Positions 1 through 5,540 of a stretch of 9,104 bases of DNA are shown here, piece after piece. Each line of letters begins with the position of its first letter. Position 1 is the stretch's first letter. Source of the stretch: Candidatus Pacearchaeota archaeon. Its GTDB lineage: Archaea; Nanoarchaeota; Nanoarchaeia; Pacearchaeales; GW2011-AR1. The translations under genes and the position numbers were made by a program. The stretch lies in the NCBI GenBank assembly GCA_002690445.1, contig NZER01000403.1, forward strand, positions 1 to 9,104, read 5' to 3'. The notes under the pieces were generated by a model that saw nothing but the letters and a program-made list of their open reading frames with translations, ran no database searches and had not been told where the DNA came from.

Positions 1-352
1 CTGGCATAGTTAAAACATCTACTTGAGGATGTCCTGCTGCATCAACTAAAGCGAAACTTGTAGTTGAACTGTCAGCTATATCTGTTGCCCAAACAGCAAC
101 ATTATCTATAATTACATTACCATCAATAGTCAACTCTGTGTCAACCATTAATTTACCATCAGAAGTAAATTGCATTAAAGCCGCGTCACCATCACCATAA
201 GTAACACCACCACTATTATACATACCACCAGTCATCATAACTATTGGTAAAGTATTTCCATCATTCAAAACTAATGCACTATTATCTAAGTGTAGAGCAT
301 TCCAAAGTAATTGGTCTGTGCCCCACGTTTTTGTAGAACTTGTATATCCCAT
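1..352 (-). CDS. Probable virion structural protein, C-terminus cut by window edge
   Basis: The reading frame opens at ATG 352 and stays open to the left edge, giving 117 codons. The protein begins MGYTSSTKTWGTDQL. A strong SD, GGGGAGGATAAT, sits just upstream and fixes the start. The visible part is rich in Gly, Thr, Asp and Val and reads as short beta strands. Near the edge it has a segment with VWATDIADSSTTSFALVD followed by GHPQVDVL. I associate that style of sequence with structural proteins of marine and freshwater tailed viruses, but this is an impression and not a domain match. No signal peptide or membrane segment is seen. It follows the 112-aa unknown gene after a gap of 89 bases. 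It is probably a head-surface, neck or tail-associated protein, with the exact role unknown. Confidence 0.7.
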   Translation of the reverse strand, partial: MGYTSSTKTWGTDQLLWNALHLDNSALVLNDGNTLPIVMMTGGMYNSGGVTYGDGDAALMQFTSDGKLMVDTELTIDGNVIIDNVAVWATDIADSSTTSFALVDAAGHPQVDVLTMP

Positions 353-420
353 ATTATCCTCCCCTTAATTTTTGTATAAAGACCGCAATACAGGGAAACT
401 GCATGCCTGTTACAAGATTA

Positions 421-437
421 TAAATGATACTCATTTA
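421..437 (-). terminator. Small AT-rich hairpin after the 112-aa gene
   Basis: A perfect 7-bp inverted repeat with a 3-base loop, TAAATGA-GTA-TCATTTA on the minus strand, starts 4 bases after the stop codon. The stem has a single G-C pair and no long U-tract follows, so a termination role is doubtful. It may be only an AT-rich palindrome. Confidence 0.3.
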
Positions 438-448
438 AAACCTATTTG
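431..448 (-). repeat. 18-bp direct repeat, copy 1
   Basis: Minus strand: CAAATAGGTTTTAAATGA. It spans the TAG stop of the 112-aa gene and is identical to the copy at 6920-6937. The AAATGA half also forms one arm of the hairpin at 421-437. Seen directly in the sequence; function unknown. Confidence 0.9.
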
Positions 449-780
449 ATTTTTTTCTCTTTTTCAATCTCTGGACTTAACCATCGAGCTGCACCGTCAG
501 GGAATCTACTGAAAATAGTTCTTCCATCTTTAGTTTTACCACTCTCAGCTAACTTTTGACATTGAGCTTTCATTGTTTGATATTTAATTTGAACATGTTT
601 GTTCTGGGAACGTTTCCAGATCCTAACTTTTTCATCCAATCCTTCCTTAGTTAGATTGTTTGGGTTCTCCTTAATTTGTCGCCATTCCTGTTCTTGGAAT
701 ACTGTACCTTGTCCTTTACTGTTACTTCCCGGTGTCGGGTCAATCACGTGTGGAGTTATATCCACAAAATCTGTTGTCAT
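442..780 (-). CDS. Hypothetical protein, 112 aa, in the structural module
   Basis: I do not recognise this family. A longer version would begin at GTG 789, but ATG 780 is the better start because GAGGTGA lies 5 bases before it, and the GTG falls inside that SD. The N-terminal 30 residues are Pro/Thr/Gly-rich and probably unstructured. They are followed by a charged, probably helical stretch with many Lys, Glu and Gln. Near the end is a GRTIFSRFPDGAARWLSPE segment. The C-terminus is lysine-rich. There are no cysteine pairs, membrane segments or catalytic motifs. The gene lies between the fibre-like gene and another structural gene, so a small virion or assembly role is plausible but inferred only from position. 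Its stop codon lies inside an 18-bp repeat also found at the end of the terminase gene. Confidence 0.7.
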   Translation of the reverse strand: MTTDFVDITPHVIDPTPGSNSKGQGTVFQEQEWRQIKENPNNLTKEGLDEKVRIWKRSQNKHVQIKYQTMKAQCQKLAESGKTKDGRTIFSRFPDGAARWLSPEIEKEKKIK

Positions 781-785
781 ATTAT

Positions 786-792
786 TCACCTC
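786..792 (-). promoter_or_regulatory. Ribosome binding site deciding the 112-aa gene start
   Basis: GAGGTGA on the minus strand lies 5 bases before ATG 780 and contains the alternative GTG start (787-789), so translation should begin at the ATG. Confidence 0.65.
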
Positions 793-819
793 AATCTTGT
801 CTGTTTGTTGTTTTTAATT

Positions 820-829
820 AAAAAAAAAA
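820..829 (-). terminator. Oligo-T tract after the fibre-like gene, possible terminator
   Basis: Ten T in a row on the minus strand, 10 bases after the stop of the fibre-like gene, inside a 50-base AT-rich gap. There is no GC-rich hairpin before it, so it is not a classic bacterial intrinsic terminator. Archaeal RNA polymerase can terminate on U-tracts alone. It could also simply be an AT-rich spacer. Confidence 0.35.
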
Positions 830-839
830 TAAATTAAAT

Positions 840-1802
840 TTAAGCTAACACTGGTGCTGAAGTTCCGTCTGCACAGTTGTATAAAGCAAGTACTTGCCAT
901 CCACTTCCGTCCCAGATTAATTCAGCTGTATCTCCAACATCTGCAAAAGTTATAGTAGTTCCACCGTTAAGTGTGGTTGGTGTTAAAGTTCCGTCACCTG
1001 AATCAGTTATCATTTGAATTTTCTTCAATTGACCTTTTACAGTTGCGTCAGCTAGAGTCCATGCTCCACCGCCAGTACTATTACCTGTTGAGTAATATTC
1101 TGTCAAAGTGAATGCTCCTGAACCAGTTAATGCTTGAGCTGATGCTGATAAGTACCAACCCATTGTAGCGTTAGCTAAACTAGAGATTACTCCACTTGCA
1201 CCTAATACTTTCAAATCTTCTGCTCCTTTTGGTGTTAAACTGATACCAATGTCTGCATCTCCACCAGTTGCACTCAAGTCAACATCTCCGCCAGTTGCTG
1301 CGTTAGTGAATGTAAATTCATTAACTGCTGAACCAGTAGCAACGAATGAAAACATTTCATTACCGTTACTGTCTAAGAAGTCACCATCTCCTGCTAAAGT
1401 TAAAGTTGTACCAACTGATAATCCAGCTGTACAAGTTAACAAACCAGTTACTCCTAAAGTTGTTCCAACTGTAGCTGCTGCTGCTAAAGTACACAAACCA
1501 GTTGCGTCAAAAGTACCTGCCACTAATGTATTCCCTGAAGCTCCTGCCACTGTAAACTTGTTAGTGTTTATGGTAATATCTGATGTTGCTGAACCTATCA
1601 AATCGTCACCTGCACCTAAAGTTATAGCACCGTTACTTAGAATCCCACTTGTGAAAGTAGCTGTTTCTGCGAAAGTAGCTGTACCTGTAACAGTAATAGT
1701 ATCTCCTGAAGCATCACCAAGAGTCATGTTCCCACTGAACGTACCAGTAGTATAATCAGCACCACCGCCACCGCCGGAAATTCCGTCTTTTAATCCTGCC
1801 AT
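840..1802 (-). CDS. Gly/Thr/Ala-rich fibre-like virion structural protein
   Basis: This 320-aa protein starts at ATG 1802 after a strong GGAGGATAA SD. Residues 10-15 hold a run of glycines. From about 20 to 130 come irregular short repeats of the type VTGTATF, GAITLGAGDDL and VGTTLGVTGLL, which suggest stacked beta strands or a trimeric fibre. The C-terminal 90 residues look like a separate compact domain, with VKGQLKKIQMI, GDGTLTP, GGTTITF and WDGSGWQVL. That type of C-terminal domain recurs, from memory, in marine phage head-fibre or tail-fibre proteins. It has only four Cys or so and no enzymatic motif. The position just after the capsid gene and an inserted endonuclease favours a head-decoration fibre or an early tail protein. 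Fibre-like is well supported by composition. The attachment site on the virion is not known. Confidence 0.75.
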   Translation of the reverse strand: MAGLKDGISGGGGGADYTTGTFSGNMTLGDASGDTITVTGTATFAETATFTSGILSNGAITLGAGDDLIGSATSDITINTNKFTVAGASGNTLVAGTFDATGLCTLAAAATVGTTLGVTGLLTCTAGLSVGTTLTLAGDGDFLDSNGNEMFSFVATGSAVNEFTFTNAATGGDVDLSATGGDADIGISLTPKGAEDLKVLGASGVISSLANATMGWYLSASAQALTGSGAFTLTEYYSTGNSTGGGAWTLADATVKGQLKKIQMITDSGDGTLTPTTLNGGTTITFADVGDTAELIWDGSGWQVLALYNCADGTSAPVLA

Positions 1803-1819
1803 TTTATTTTTATCCTCCG

Positions 1820-2308
1820 TTATTTAGTTATTAACAAATCTTTATTATATGGTTTCCCAAACCTCTCTTTTGAATGTAATGACGTATGACACGCCTTACA
1901 CATCAAGATTAGATTTTCTGAAGAGTTATCTTTACTAATCGCAAAAGGGCGAATGTGATGAATTACATTCGCTTGTTCGTTCCCACATTCAACACAACAC
2001 TTATCTCGTTCCAAAATAAAATCCCTTAACAAAGATTTTCTTATTTTACGAAATGTATTGCGATTCCTATTCCAAGGGGAATTCCCTTTCTTAAACATTC
2101 CACTGTGAACAACACCTTTGTGAGATTCACTCATTAACTTTTTTGTTTCTTCAGTAGGTGTTTTTCCTAAATGCGATTCTCGATTTTTCTTCTTTGCTTC
2201 ATCACTTTGAGGAATGCCTTTGTTCCATGCAGACCTTCCTTTCAGCTTAGCTTTCATACGTGAAATCACTTTTTCACGCATAATGGGGTTTTTTGACCAA
2301 TGAACCAT
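1820..2308 (-). CDS. HNH homing endonuclease with NUMOD3-like repeats
   Basis: This 162-aa protein starts at ATG 2308 after GGAGGTG. Residues about 20-80 carry repeated NUMOD3-like DNA-binding elements: GRSAWNKGIPQSDEAKK, HLGKTPTEETKK, then HKG and GNSPWN. The C-terminal half is a zinc-bound HNH nuclease: C105-x2-C108, the catalytic-type pair H117-H118 in VIHHIRPF, N132 in the SSENLILMC helix, C137-x2-C140 and a following His at 141. This is the arrangement of free-standing phage homing endonucleases, which cut DNA lacking the insertion so that the gene spreads. It lies between the capsid gene and the fibre-like gene without disrupting either. A packaging-associated HNH role is less likely, because those genes usually sit beside the terminase. 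Function as a nuclease is well supported; mobility is inferred. Confidence 0.88.
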   Translation of the reverse strand: MVHWSKNPIMREKVISRMKAKLKGRSAWNKGIPQSDEAKKKNRESHLGKTPTEETKKLMSESHKGVVHSGMFKKGNSPWNRNRNTFRKIRKSLLRDFILERDKCCVECGNEQANVIHHIRPFAISKDNSSENLILMCKACHTSLHSKERFGKPYNKDLLITK

Positions 2309-2341
2309 TTGTTTCCACCTCCATGGATAAACTCATGTAGT

Positions 2342-2382
2342 GGTGAAAACAGCAGGTTTACTTAAAGATTACTGTTATAACC
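2342..2382 (-). terminator. Imperfect hairpin just after the capsid gene
   Basis: Arms GGTTATAACAG (2372-2382) and CTGTTTTCACC (2342-2352) on the minus strand pair at 9 of 11 positions around a 19-base loop, one base after the capsid stop codon. No U-tract follows. It could protect the capsid mRNA 3' end or lower read-through into the HNH gene. This is tentative. Confidence 0.3.
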
Positions 2383-2383
2383 T

Positions 2384-3262
2384 CTAGGTTGTCGTAATTT
2401 CTGAAGTTGCTTCATTTCTTAAAGCTGCAACAGCGACTCTTTGAGTTACTACAACAAATCCACTATCTCTAGCAAAGTCGGAATACCTCTCAACAGTTAA
2501 CGGCCTTTTCTCAGCAATAACGAATGAGTGAGCTGCATCAATAACGTATGCTAAAGTTGCAGTAACATTGTTACTTACTAAAACGTCCATTCCGAAGATT
2601 CTTCCAATCAAAGGTTTGGTTGGATCGTTTACTCCGGACTTGTCTGCTTCAACAAATGTATCAATGTTTCTCAAATCGTTAACTACTTCTGCACCACAAA
2701 TCATGTGGCTTGGTCGGTAGTTGGTTGATTCCAAGTTTTGCATAGCTTCTGTGATATCACTCACTGGAAGGGTTGCATTACTGTTAGCTACATTGTTAGA
2801 TGCTGCTGTAGATGCTGCGTCCCATACAGATACAATCAAAGATTCTTCGTTGTCTGCAAATTCGTATCCTGCTAATTCAGCGTGGTAAGAAAGTAAGTCG
2901 ATGATTCCATCTTCTAACATTTCTTTGGTTACTCCTACTCTTGCACCGTACTTAACTGGTGTCAAGGTTAGTGAAGTCCATTCACTCTGTACCATAGGTA
3001 CTTCTGCTCCTTCAGCTACTTGTACTACTGATAAAGCATTGTTTGCTGTAAATTCTGCCTGTAAAGGTAGAACTAATGTTCGTCCTGGAATAGAGCTTGG
3101 ACCAAAAATCCGTGCTGCTAATCCTCTTAAAATTAACTTCTTTCTAACTGCGTTCATTACTTCAGGAAGTAAAGTACGAGGTATCAGATAAGAAGTTGTT
3201 TGGCTGTTAGCTGAACTACTTGCGAAGTCTGCTGAGCCTGTTCCTAATTGTCCACTTGGCAT
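2384..3262 (-). CDS. Major capsid protein, HK97 fold
   Basis: This 292-aa protein is the likely shell subunit. ATG 3262 follows a strong GGAGGG SD. The first 25 residues are Ser/Gly-rich and probably an N-terminal arm. Residues about 26-55 (LLPEVMNAVRKKLILRGLA) are typical of the arm-to-body junction. Residues 60-115 fit the E-loop and start of the P domain, with the common pattern EGAEVPMVQSEWTSLTLTP and GVTKEMLED. Later come IGRIFGMDVLVSNNV, about 219-233, and a C-terminal segment RPLTVERYSDF then VAVAALRNEA, both usual in HK97-type capsids. There is no long N-terminal delta domain, which agrees with a separate scaffold being supplied by the upstream gene. It lies directly after the decoration protein gene, with a gap of 15 bases. 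The identification rests on pattern and gene order. Confidence 0.88.
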   Translation of the reverse strand: MPSGQLGTGSADFASSSANSQTTSYLIPRTLLPEVMNAVRKKLILRGLAARIFGPSSIPGRTLVLPLQAEFTANNALSVVQVAEGAEVPMVQSEWTSLTLTPVKYGARVGVTKEMLEDGIIDLLSYHAELAGYEFADNEESLIVSVWDAASTAASNNVANSNATLPVSDITEAMQNLESTNYRPSHMICGAEVVNDLRNIDTFVEADKSGVNDPTKPLIGRIFGMDVLVSNNVTATLAYVIDAAHSFVIAEKRPLTVERYSDFARDSGFVVVTQRVAVAALRNEATSEITTT

Positions 3263-3277
3263 TTTTCATTTCCCTCC

Positions 3278-3724
3278 TTATAATGATAGTTTCCACGCAA
3301 CGTATTTACCGTCTGCTGAACCACCTGTTAGTGCTCGTCCACATACGTGAGCGAATTCTCCTGCTACATCTACTTTGTTACTCGCTGCTTCATCTCCTTG
3401 TAATCTTTCACCTGCTTCTAAATCTGCGTTAGTTGCATGTAAGAAAACTCCTTCTAAAGCAATTGAACCGTAACCATCTGCTGGAATATCCTGTAATGCA
3501 ACTCCCATTACTGTTTGGTATCCTGTAGCTGAATCAGTCATTGATTTTACTTTAATATCTCCTGCTGCATATGCGTTTCTTGCACTTGCTGCAGTTCCAG
3601 TAAAAGCGTCATCATTAGCTATTGAGAATACAATGTCCCCTGCTTCAATTGCAGTTGTACCACTGTCATTCAGAACAGTTAATGAACGGCCTTCATCTGA
3701 TAACATAAATCCTGTTTGTGCCAT
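3278..3724 (-). CDS. Capsid decoration (cement) protein, DUF2190-like
   Basis: This 148-aa protein has the make-up of DUF2190-type capsid cement proteins: AGDIVFSI near residue 30, VMGVALQDIPADGYGSIALEGVF in the middle, and an AGERLQ segment followed by a VCGRAL stretch near the end. It is small, beta-rich, low in charged helices and has one Cys. Such proteins bind the outside of the expanded capsid and stabilise it. ATG 3724 is preceded by GTGAGGTAAAT, and that SD overlaps the stop codon of the protease-scaffold gene, which suggests translational coupling. Its place between protease-scaffold and major capsid protein is the usual one for decoration proteins. I cannot test the family match by profile, so the domain name is a pattern-based call. 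Confidence 0.72.
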   Translation of the reverse strand: MAQTGFMLSDEGRSLTVLNDSGTTAIEAGDIVFSIANDDAFTGTAASARNAYAAGDIKVKSMTDSATGYQTVMGVALQDIPADGYGSIALEGVFLHATNADLEAGERLQGDEAASNKVDVAGEFAHVCGRALTGGSADGKYVAWKLSL

Positions 3725-3731
3725 TTTCTAT

Positions 3732-4148
3732 TTACCTCACTTTTTGGCGAAGTTCTGCATTGAACTTCTCGTACATTTCTTTTGACATAGAGTACGAACC
3801 GTCATCTTCCTTAACAAACGTAGATGGTGCTTCTTCTGCAGTTTCAACTACAGCTGCACTTTCGCTTGGTTTAGCAAGTTTAGTTTCGTATTCTACAATA
3901 AGCTTTAGCTTATCTTCACTTTCTTTCATTAATACATCTTTCTTCAAATCTTTGTTAATCCTTAACACAGATTCAACTAAGTCAGTCTTTCGTGCTAACT
4001 TAATAGCAGCTAATTCTTCTCTTAATGCTTTAATTTCTTCAACAGAAATAGATTCTGCTGGTTGAGCTGGAGCTTCCGGTTCCTTTGGTTGTTCTTCCGC
4101 AGGCTGAGGCTGCTCTTGCTCAGGTTCTGGTTTTGCTTCTTCTGACAT
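3732..4148 (-). CDS. Candidate nested scaffold protein from an internal start
   Basis: An in-frame ATG at 4148 (Met183 of the protease-scaffold protein) begins MSEEAKPEPEQEQ and would give a 138-aa scaffold alone. It is preceded by GAAGGTGA with a 7-base spacer. That SD is as good as the one used by the whole gene and nearly the same in sequence. The start falls exactly where the protease domain ends and the acidic Pro/Glu-rich linker begins. The product would hold the linker, a coiled-coil-like helix (SVEEIKALREELAAIKLA) and the basic C-terminal tail. Known parallel: phage lambda makes its scaffold Nu3 from an internal start inside the protease gene C, in the same frame. Seen here are the SD, ATG and domain boundary; actual use of the start is inferred. 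Confidence 0.6.
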   Translation of the reverse strand: MSEEAKPEPEQEQPQPAEEQPKEPEAPAQPAESISVEEIKALREELAAIKLARKTDLVESVLRINKDLKKDVLMKESEDKLKLIVEYETKLAKPSESAAVVETAEEAPSTFVKEDDGSYSMSKEMYEKFNAELRQKVR

Positions 4149-4694
4149 TTTTATTTCACCTTCGCTATTTTTTTTATTTCCGTCCTCAGCTTCTGAAGAC
4201 TCCAACTTATCAAACGATTCAGCGATAGCATAATCTATACTAGCACTTTTTACACCTTGGAATGCTACAAGACCAACACCTTCGATCTCTAAACCTTCCA
4301 CTAAAAATACCCCTTCTTCCCTTGTAACTTTAGATGCAGTCGCATGGATTGATGGCCCCAAAAACCCATCTTTAACAGCTTCCATTACATCTGGATGACG
4401 AGAAGTGTTTCTTATAACACCCTCATGGAATAATTGTTTACCTGAAAAGGATAATTTACCTTTACCAACGATATGTTCCTCAATGGCTCCTTCTGACGGA
4501 TGACCAAATAACCATTTGAAATCTCTCCCATCATTTTCCTGTAAATTCTTAACAGTATATTTGTTATTGTTCTTGCTTATACCTTCCTCTAAAGCAAGAC
4601 CACCTATCTTTAACCATTTACCTGCTTTATCGTGACCTTCACTTATTTCAAATGCAGGATTAAATTTGAATGAAACGTTTTCTTTAGTTGTCAT
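3732..4694 (-). CDS. Prohead maturation protease fused to scaffold-like domain
   Basis: This is 320 aa from ATG 4694. A longer frame begins at TTG 4709, but AAGGTGAT lies 4 bases before ATG 4694 while nothing suitable precedes the TTG. Residues about 25-160 look like a capsid-maturation serine protease of the assemblin-like fold: GLALEEGISKNNNKYTV, then WLFGHPSEG with candidate catalytic H65, VGKGKL, and DGFLGPSIHATA with candidate catalytic S115. The T4 gp21-like or HK97-type branch cannot be separated by eye. Residues 160-220 are an acidic, Pro/Glu/Gln-rich linker, and 220-280 are a charged coiled-coil-like helix typical of scaffolds. The last 40 residues are helical and basic at the end, as expected for a capsid-binding tail. 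Protease and scaffold would act inside the procapsid, then be degraded and lost. Confidence 0.8.
   Translation of the reverse strand: MTTKENVSFKFNPAFEISEGHDKAGKWLKIGGLALEEGISKNNNKYTVKNLQENDGRDFKWLFGHPSEGAIEEHIVGKGKLSFSGKQLFHEGVIRNTSRHPDVMEAVKDGFLGPSIHATASKVTREEGVFLVEGLEIEGVGLVAFQGVKSASIDYAIAESFDKLESSEAEDGNKKNSEGEIKMSEEAKPEPEQEQPQPAEEQPKEPEAPAQPAESISVEEIKALREELAAIKLARKTDLVESVLRINKDLKKDVLMKESEDKLKLIVEYETKLAKPSESAAVVETAEEAPSTFVKEDDGSYSMSKEMYEKFNAELRQKVR
4156..4163 (-). promoter_or_regulatory. Internal ribosome binding site for the scaffold part
   Basis: On the minus strand this reads GAAGGTGA, 7 bases before ATG 4148, inside the protease-scaffold gene. The match to the 16S anti-SD (AUCACCUCCU) is six contiguous bases, AGGTGA. 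It resembles the SD of the same gene's main start, AAGGTGAT at 4699-4706. Confidence 0.6.
4168..4175 (-). other. A8 tract at protease/scaffold junction, possible slippage site
   Basis: The minus strand has eight A in a row (AAT AAA AAA AAT AGC in frame). A slip by -1, or one extra A in the mRNA, gives AAA TAG and ends the protein at about 176 residues, just after the protease domain. A +1 slip, or one A lost, gives a TAA about 15 bases further on. Both alternatives end before the internal scaffold start. It could also be a homopolymer miscount, in which case protease and scaffold would be two separate genes. Confidence 0.4.
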
Positions 4695-4698
4695 ATTT

Positions 4699-4706
4699 AT
4701 CACCTT
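4699..4706 (-). promoter_or_regulatory. Ribosome binding site deciding the protease-scaffold start
   Basis: AAGGTGAT on the minus strand, 4 bases before ATG 4694. It overlaps the stop codon of the upstream Cys-containing gene (TGA at 4706-4708) and lies inside the longer TTG-started frame, so the true start should be ATG 4694. Confidence 0.7.
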
Positions 4707-4972
4707 CAATAATTTGGTTTGTTAGTTCCCAACTTTTCACCAGTACGCCTGAATTCAGGAACAGGGAATACCGTAACAGCTCTTGCCTCATCAACCTTTG
4801 TACTAAATCTGTTCTTCAACGGTTCATTCCTACTCATTAAATCTTCAGGAGTTAAATTGTTGAAAGTCCTTTGACCGAGACTACTGTCACCATTTAAACA
4901 GATGAAATCTTGATTATCGTAATTGTTCTGGACGGAATGTTTATCATGGCAAACAGGACATCTGAACATCAT
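4706..4972 (-). CDS. Small hypothetical protein with N-terminal CxxC, 88 aa
   Basis: I do not recognise this family. The N-terminus has C5-P-V-C8 followed by HDKH and then a single C25 in FICLNG. That could be a half zinc ribbon (CxxC plus Cys and His ligands) or a metal site shared between subunits. The rest, about residues 30-88, has no clear motif; it is mixed polar with many Asn and Arg, plus a VFPVPEFRRTGEK segment. The start ATG 4972 overlaps the stop of the preceding gene (TTATGATG), with GGAGAG about 9 bases upstream. Lying between portal and protease, it may be a head-assembly or connector accessory protein, inferred from position alone. Confidence 0.7.
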   Translation of the reverse strand: MMFRCPVCHDKHSVQNNYDNQDFICLNGDSSLGQRTFNNLTPEDLMSRNEPLKNRFSTKVDEARAVTVFPVPEFRRTGEKLGTNKPNY

Positions 4973-5163
4973 AAAGTATAACTCTCCTTTAATATCATAT
5001 ATGGTGGTTTTGAATCTGGCTTGTCAACATATTCAGATATTTTCTGTCCATTTCTACCAATAACTTCCATAATGATAGGTTTCCCTTTATTACCAACAGC
5101 TATAGCTTTCATAGCATCCATAATCTTTTTTGGGACTTTCCTGACTAAATCTTCCTGATTCAT
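4969..5163 (-). CDS. Small hypothetical protein, 64 aa
   Basis: No family recognised. The sequence has an N-terminal basic helix (LVRKVPKKIMDAMKAIAV), then a likely beta hairpin (KPIIMEVIGRNGQKISEYV), then a PPYMIL tail. No Cys, signal peptide or membrane segment is present. ATG 5163 is preceded by GGAGGGGTG with a spacer of about 7 bases and overlaps the HNH gene stop as ATGA. The gene in turn overlaps the next one by 4 bases, so expression is probably coupled to the portal-to-protease run. Confidence 0.65.
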   Translation of the reverse strand: MNQEDLVRKVPKKIMDAMKAIAVGNKGKPIIMEVIGRNGQKISEYVDKPDSKPPYMILKESYTL

Positions 5164-5540
5164 TGTCCTAACACCCCTCCATGATATTTTGCATGTTCTT
5201 TTTGATTCTTAAACAAATGCAAATTACTAACATCATTATTTAACGAATTCAAATCTAAATGATGAACCACTTCTTCTGGGGAAAGATACCTCCCTAATTT
5301 GGTTTCCATTATCAATCTATGTTCTCTCACTTCATTCCTAGCATTATGAAAAGGATGGGTCGGGGAGTGAATGAAATAATATTTACCTCTTAATGTTTTT
5401 CCACCTTTCCAATTAGGATGATTCTCCCCTTTGTGGATAGGAGGTTTAACAGTTACAAAAAGACATTTGCGAGAACAATATTTCCTTTCTTTTTTAGGAA
5501 AATCAAATTCTACCTTACATTCTTTACAAATATGTTTCAT
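5160..5540 (-). CDS. HNH endonuclease with zinc ribbon and NUMOD3-like motif
   Basis: This 126-aa protein has three visible parts. Residues 5-26 form a four-cysteine zinc site, C5-x2-C8 and C22-x3-C26. Residues 38-48 read GENHPNWKGGK, a NUMOD3-like DNA-contact motif. Residues 71-120 form an HNH_3-type nuclease: VREHRLIMETKLGRYL, catalytic-type H93-H94 in EEVVHHLD, N102-D103 and N106, then H116 in the KEHAKYH helix. Phage proteins of this kind are usually free-standing homing endonucleases. The start overlaps the portal stop as AAATGA, and its SD (TGAGGTA) lies in the last portal codons. The gene is therefore cleanly docked between the portal gene and the next gene. It differs in layout from the other HNH protein in this window, so the two look like independent arrivals. 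Confidence 0.88.
   Translation of the reverse strand: MKHICKECKVEFDFPKKERKYCSRKCLFVTVKPPIHKGENHPNWKGGKTLRGKYYFIHSPTHPFHNARNEVREHRLIMETKLGRYLSPEEVVHHLDLNSLNNDVSNLHLFKNQKEHAKYHGGVLGQ

Noticed and set aside
599..817. Plus-strand 72-codon ORF with hydrophobic product
   Set aside because: It overlaps the 112-aa minus-strand gene, which has a good SD. The hydrophobic look comes from antisense of Lys/Glu codons.
1249..1755. Long plus-strand ORF (168 codons)
   Set aside because: It is antisense to the repeat-rich fibre-like gene. Its Val/Pro/Ala/Ser-rich product is the complement of Thr/Gly/Ala repeats, and it has no SD.
4692..4709. TTG start extending the protease by five residues
   Set aside because: The SD for ATG 4694 lies inside this extension, and no SD precedes the TTG.
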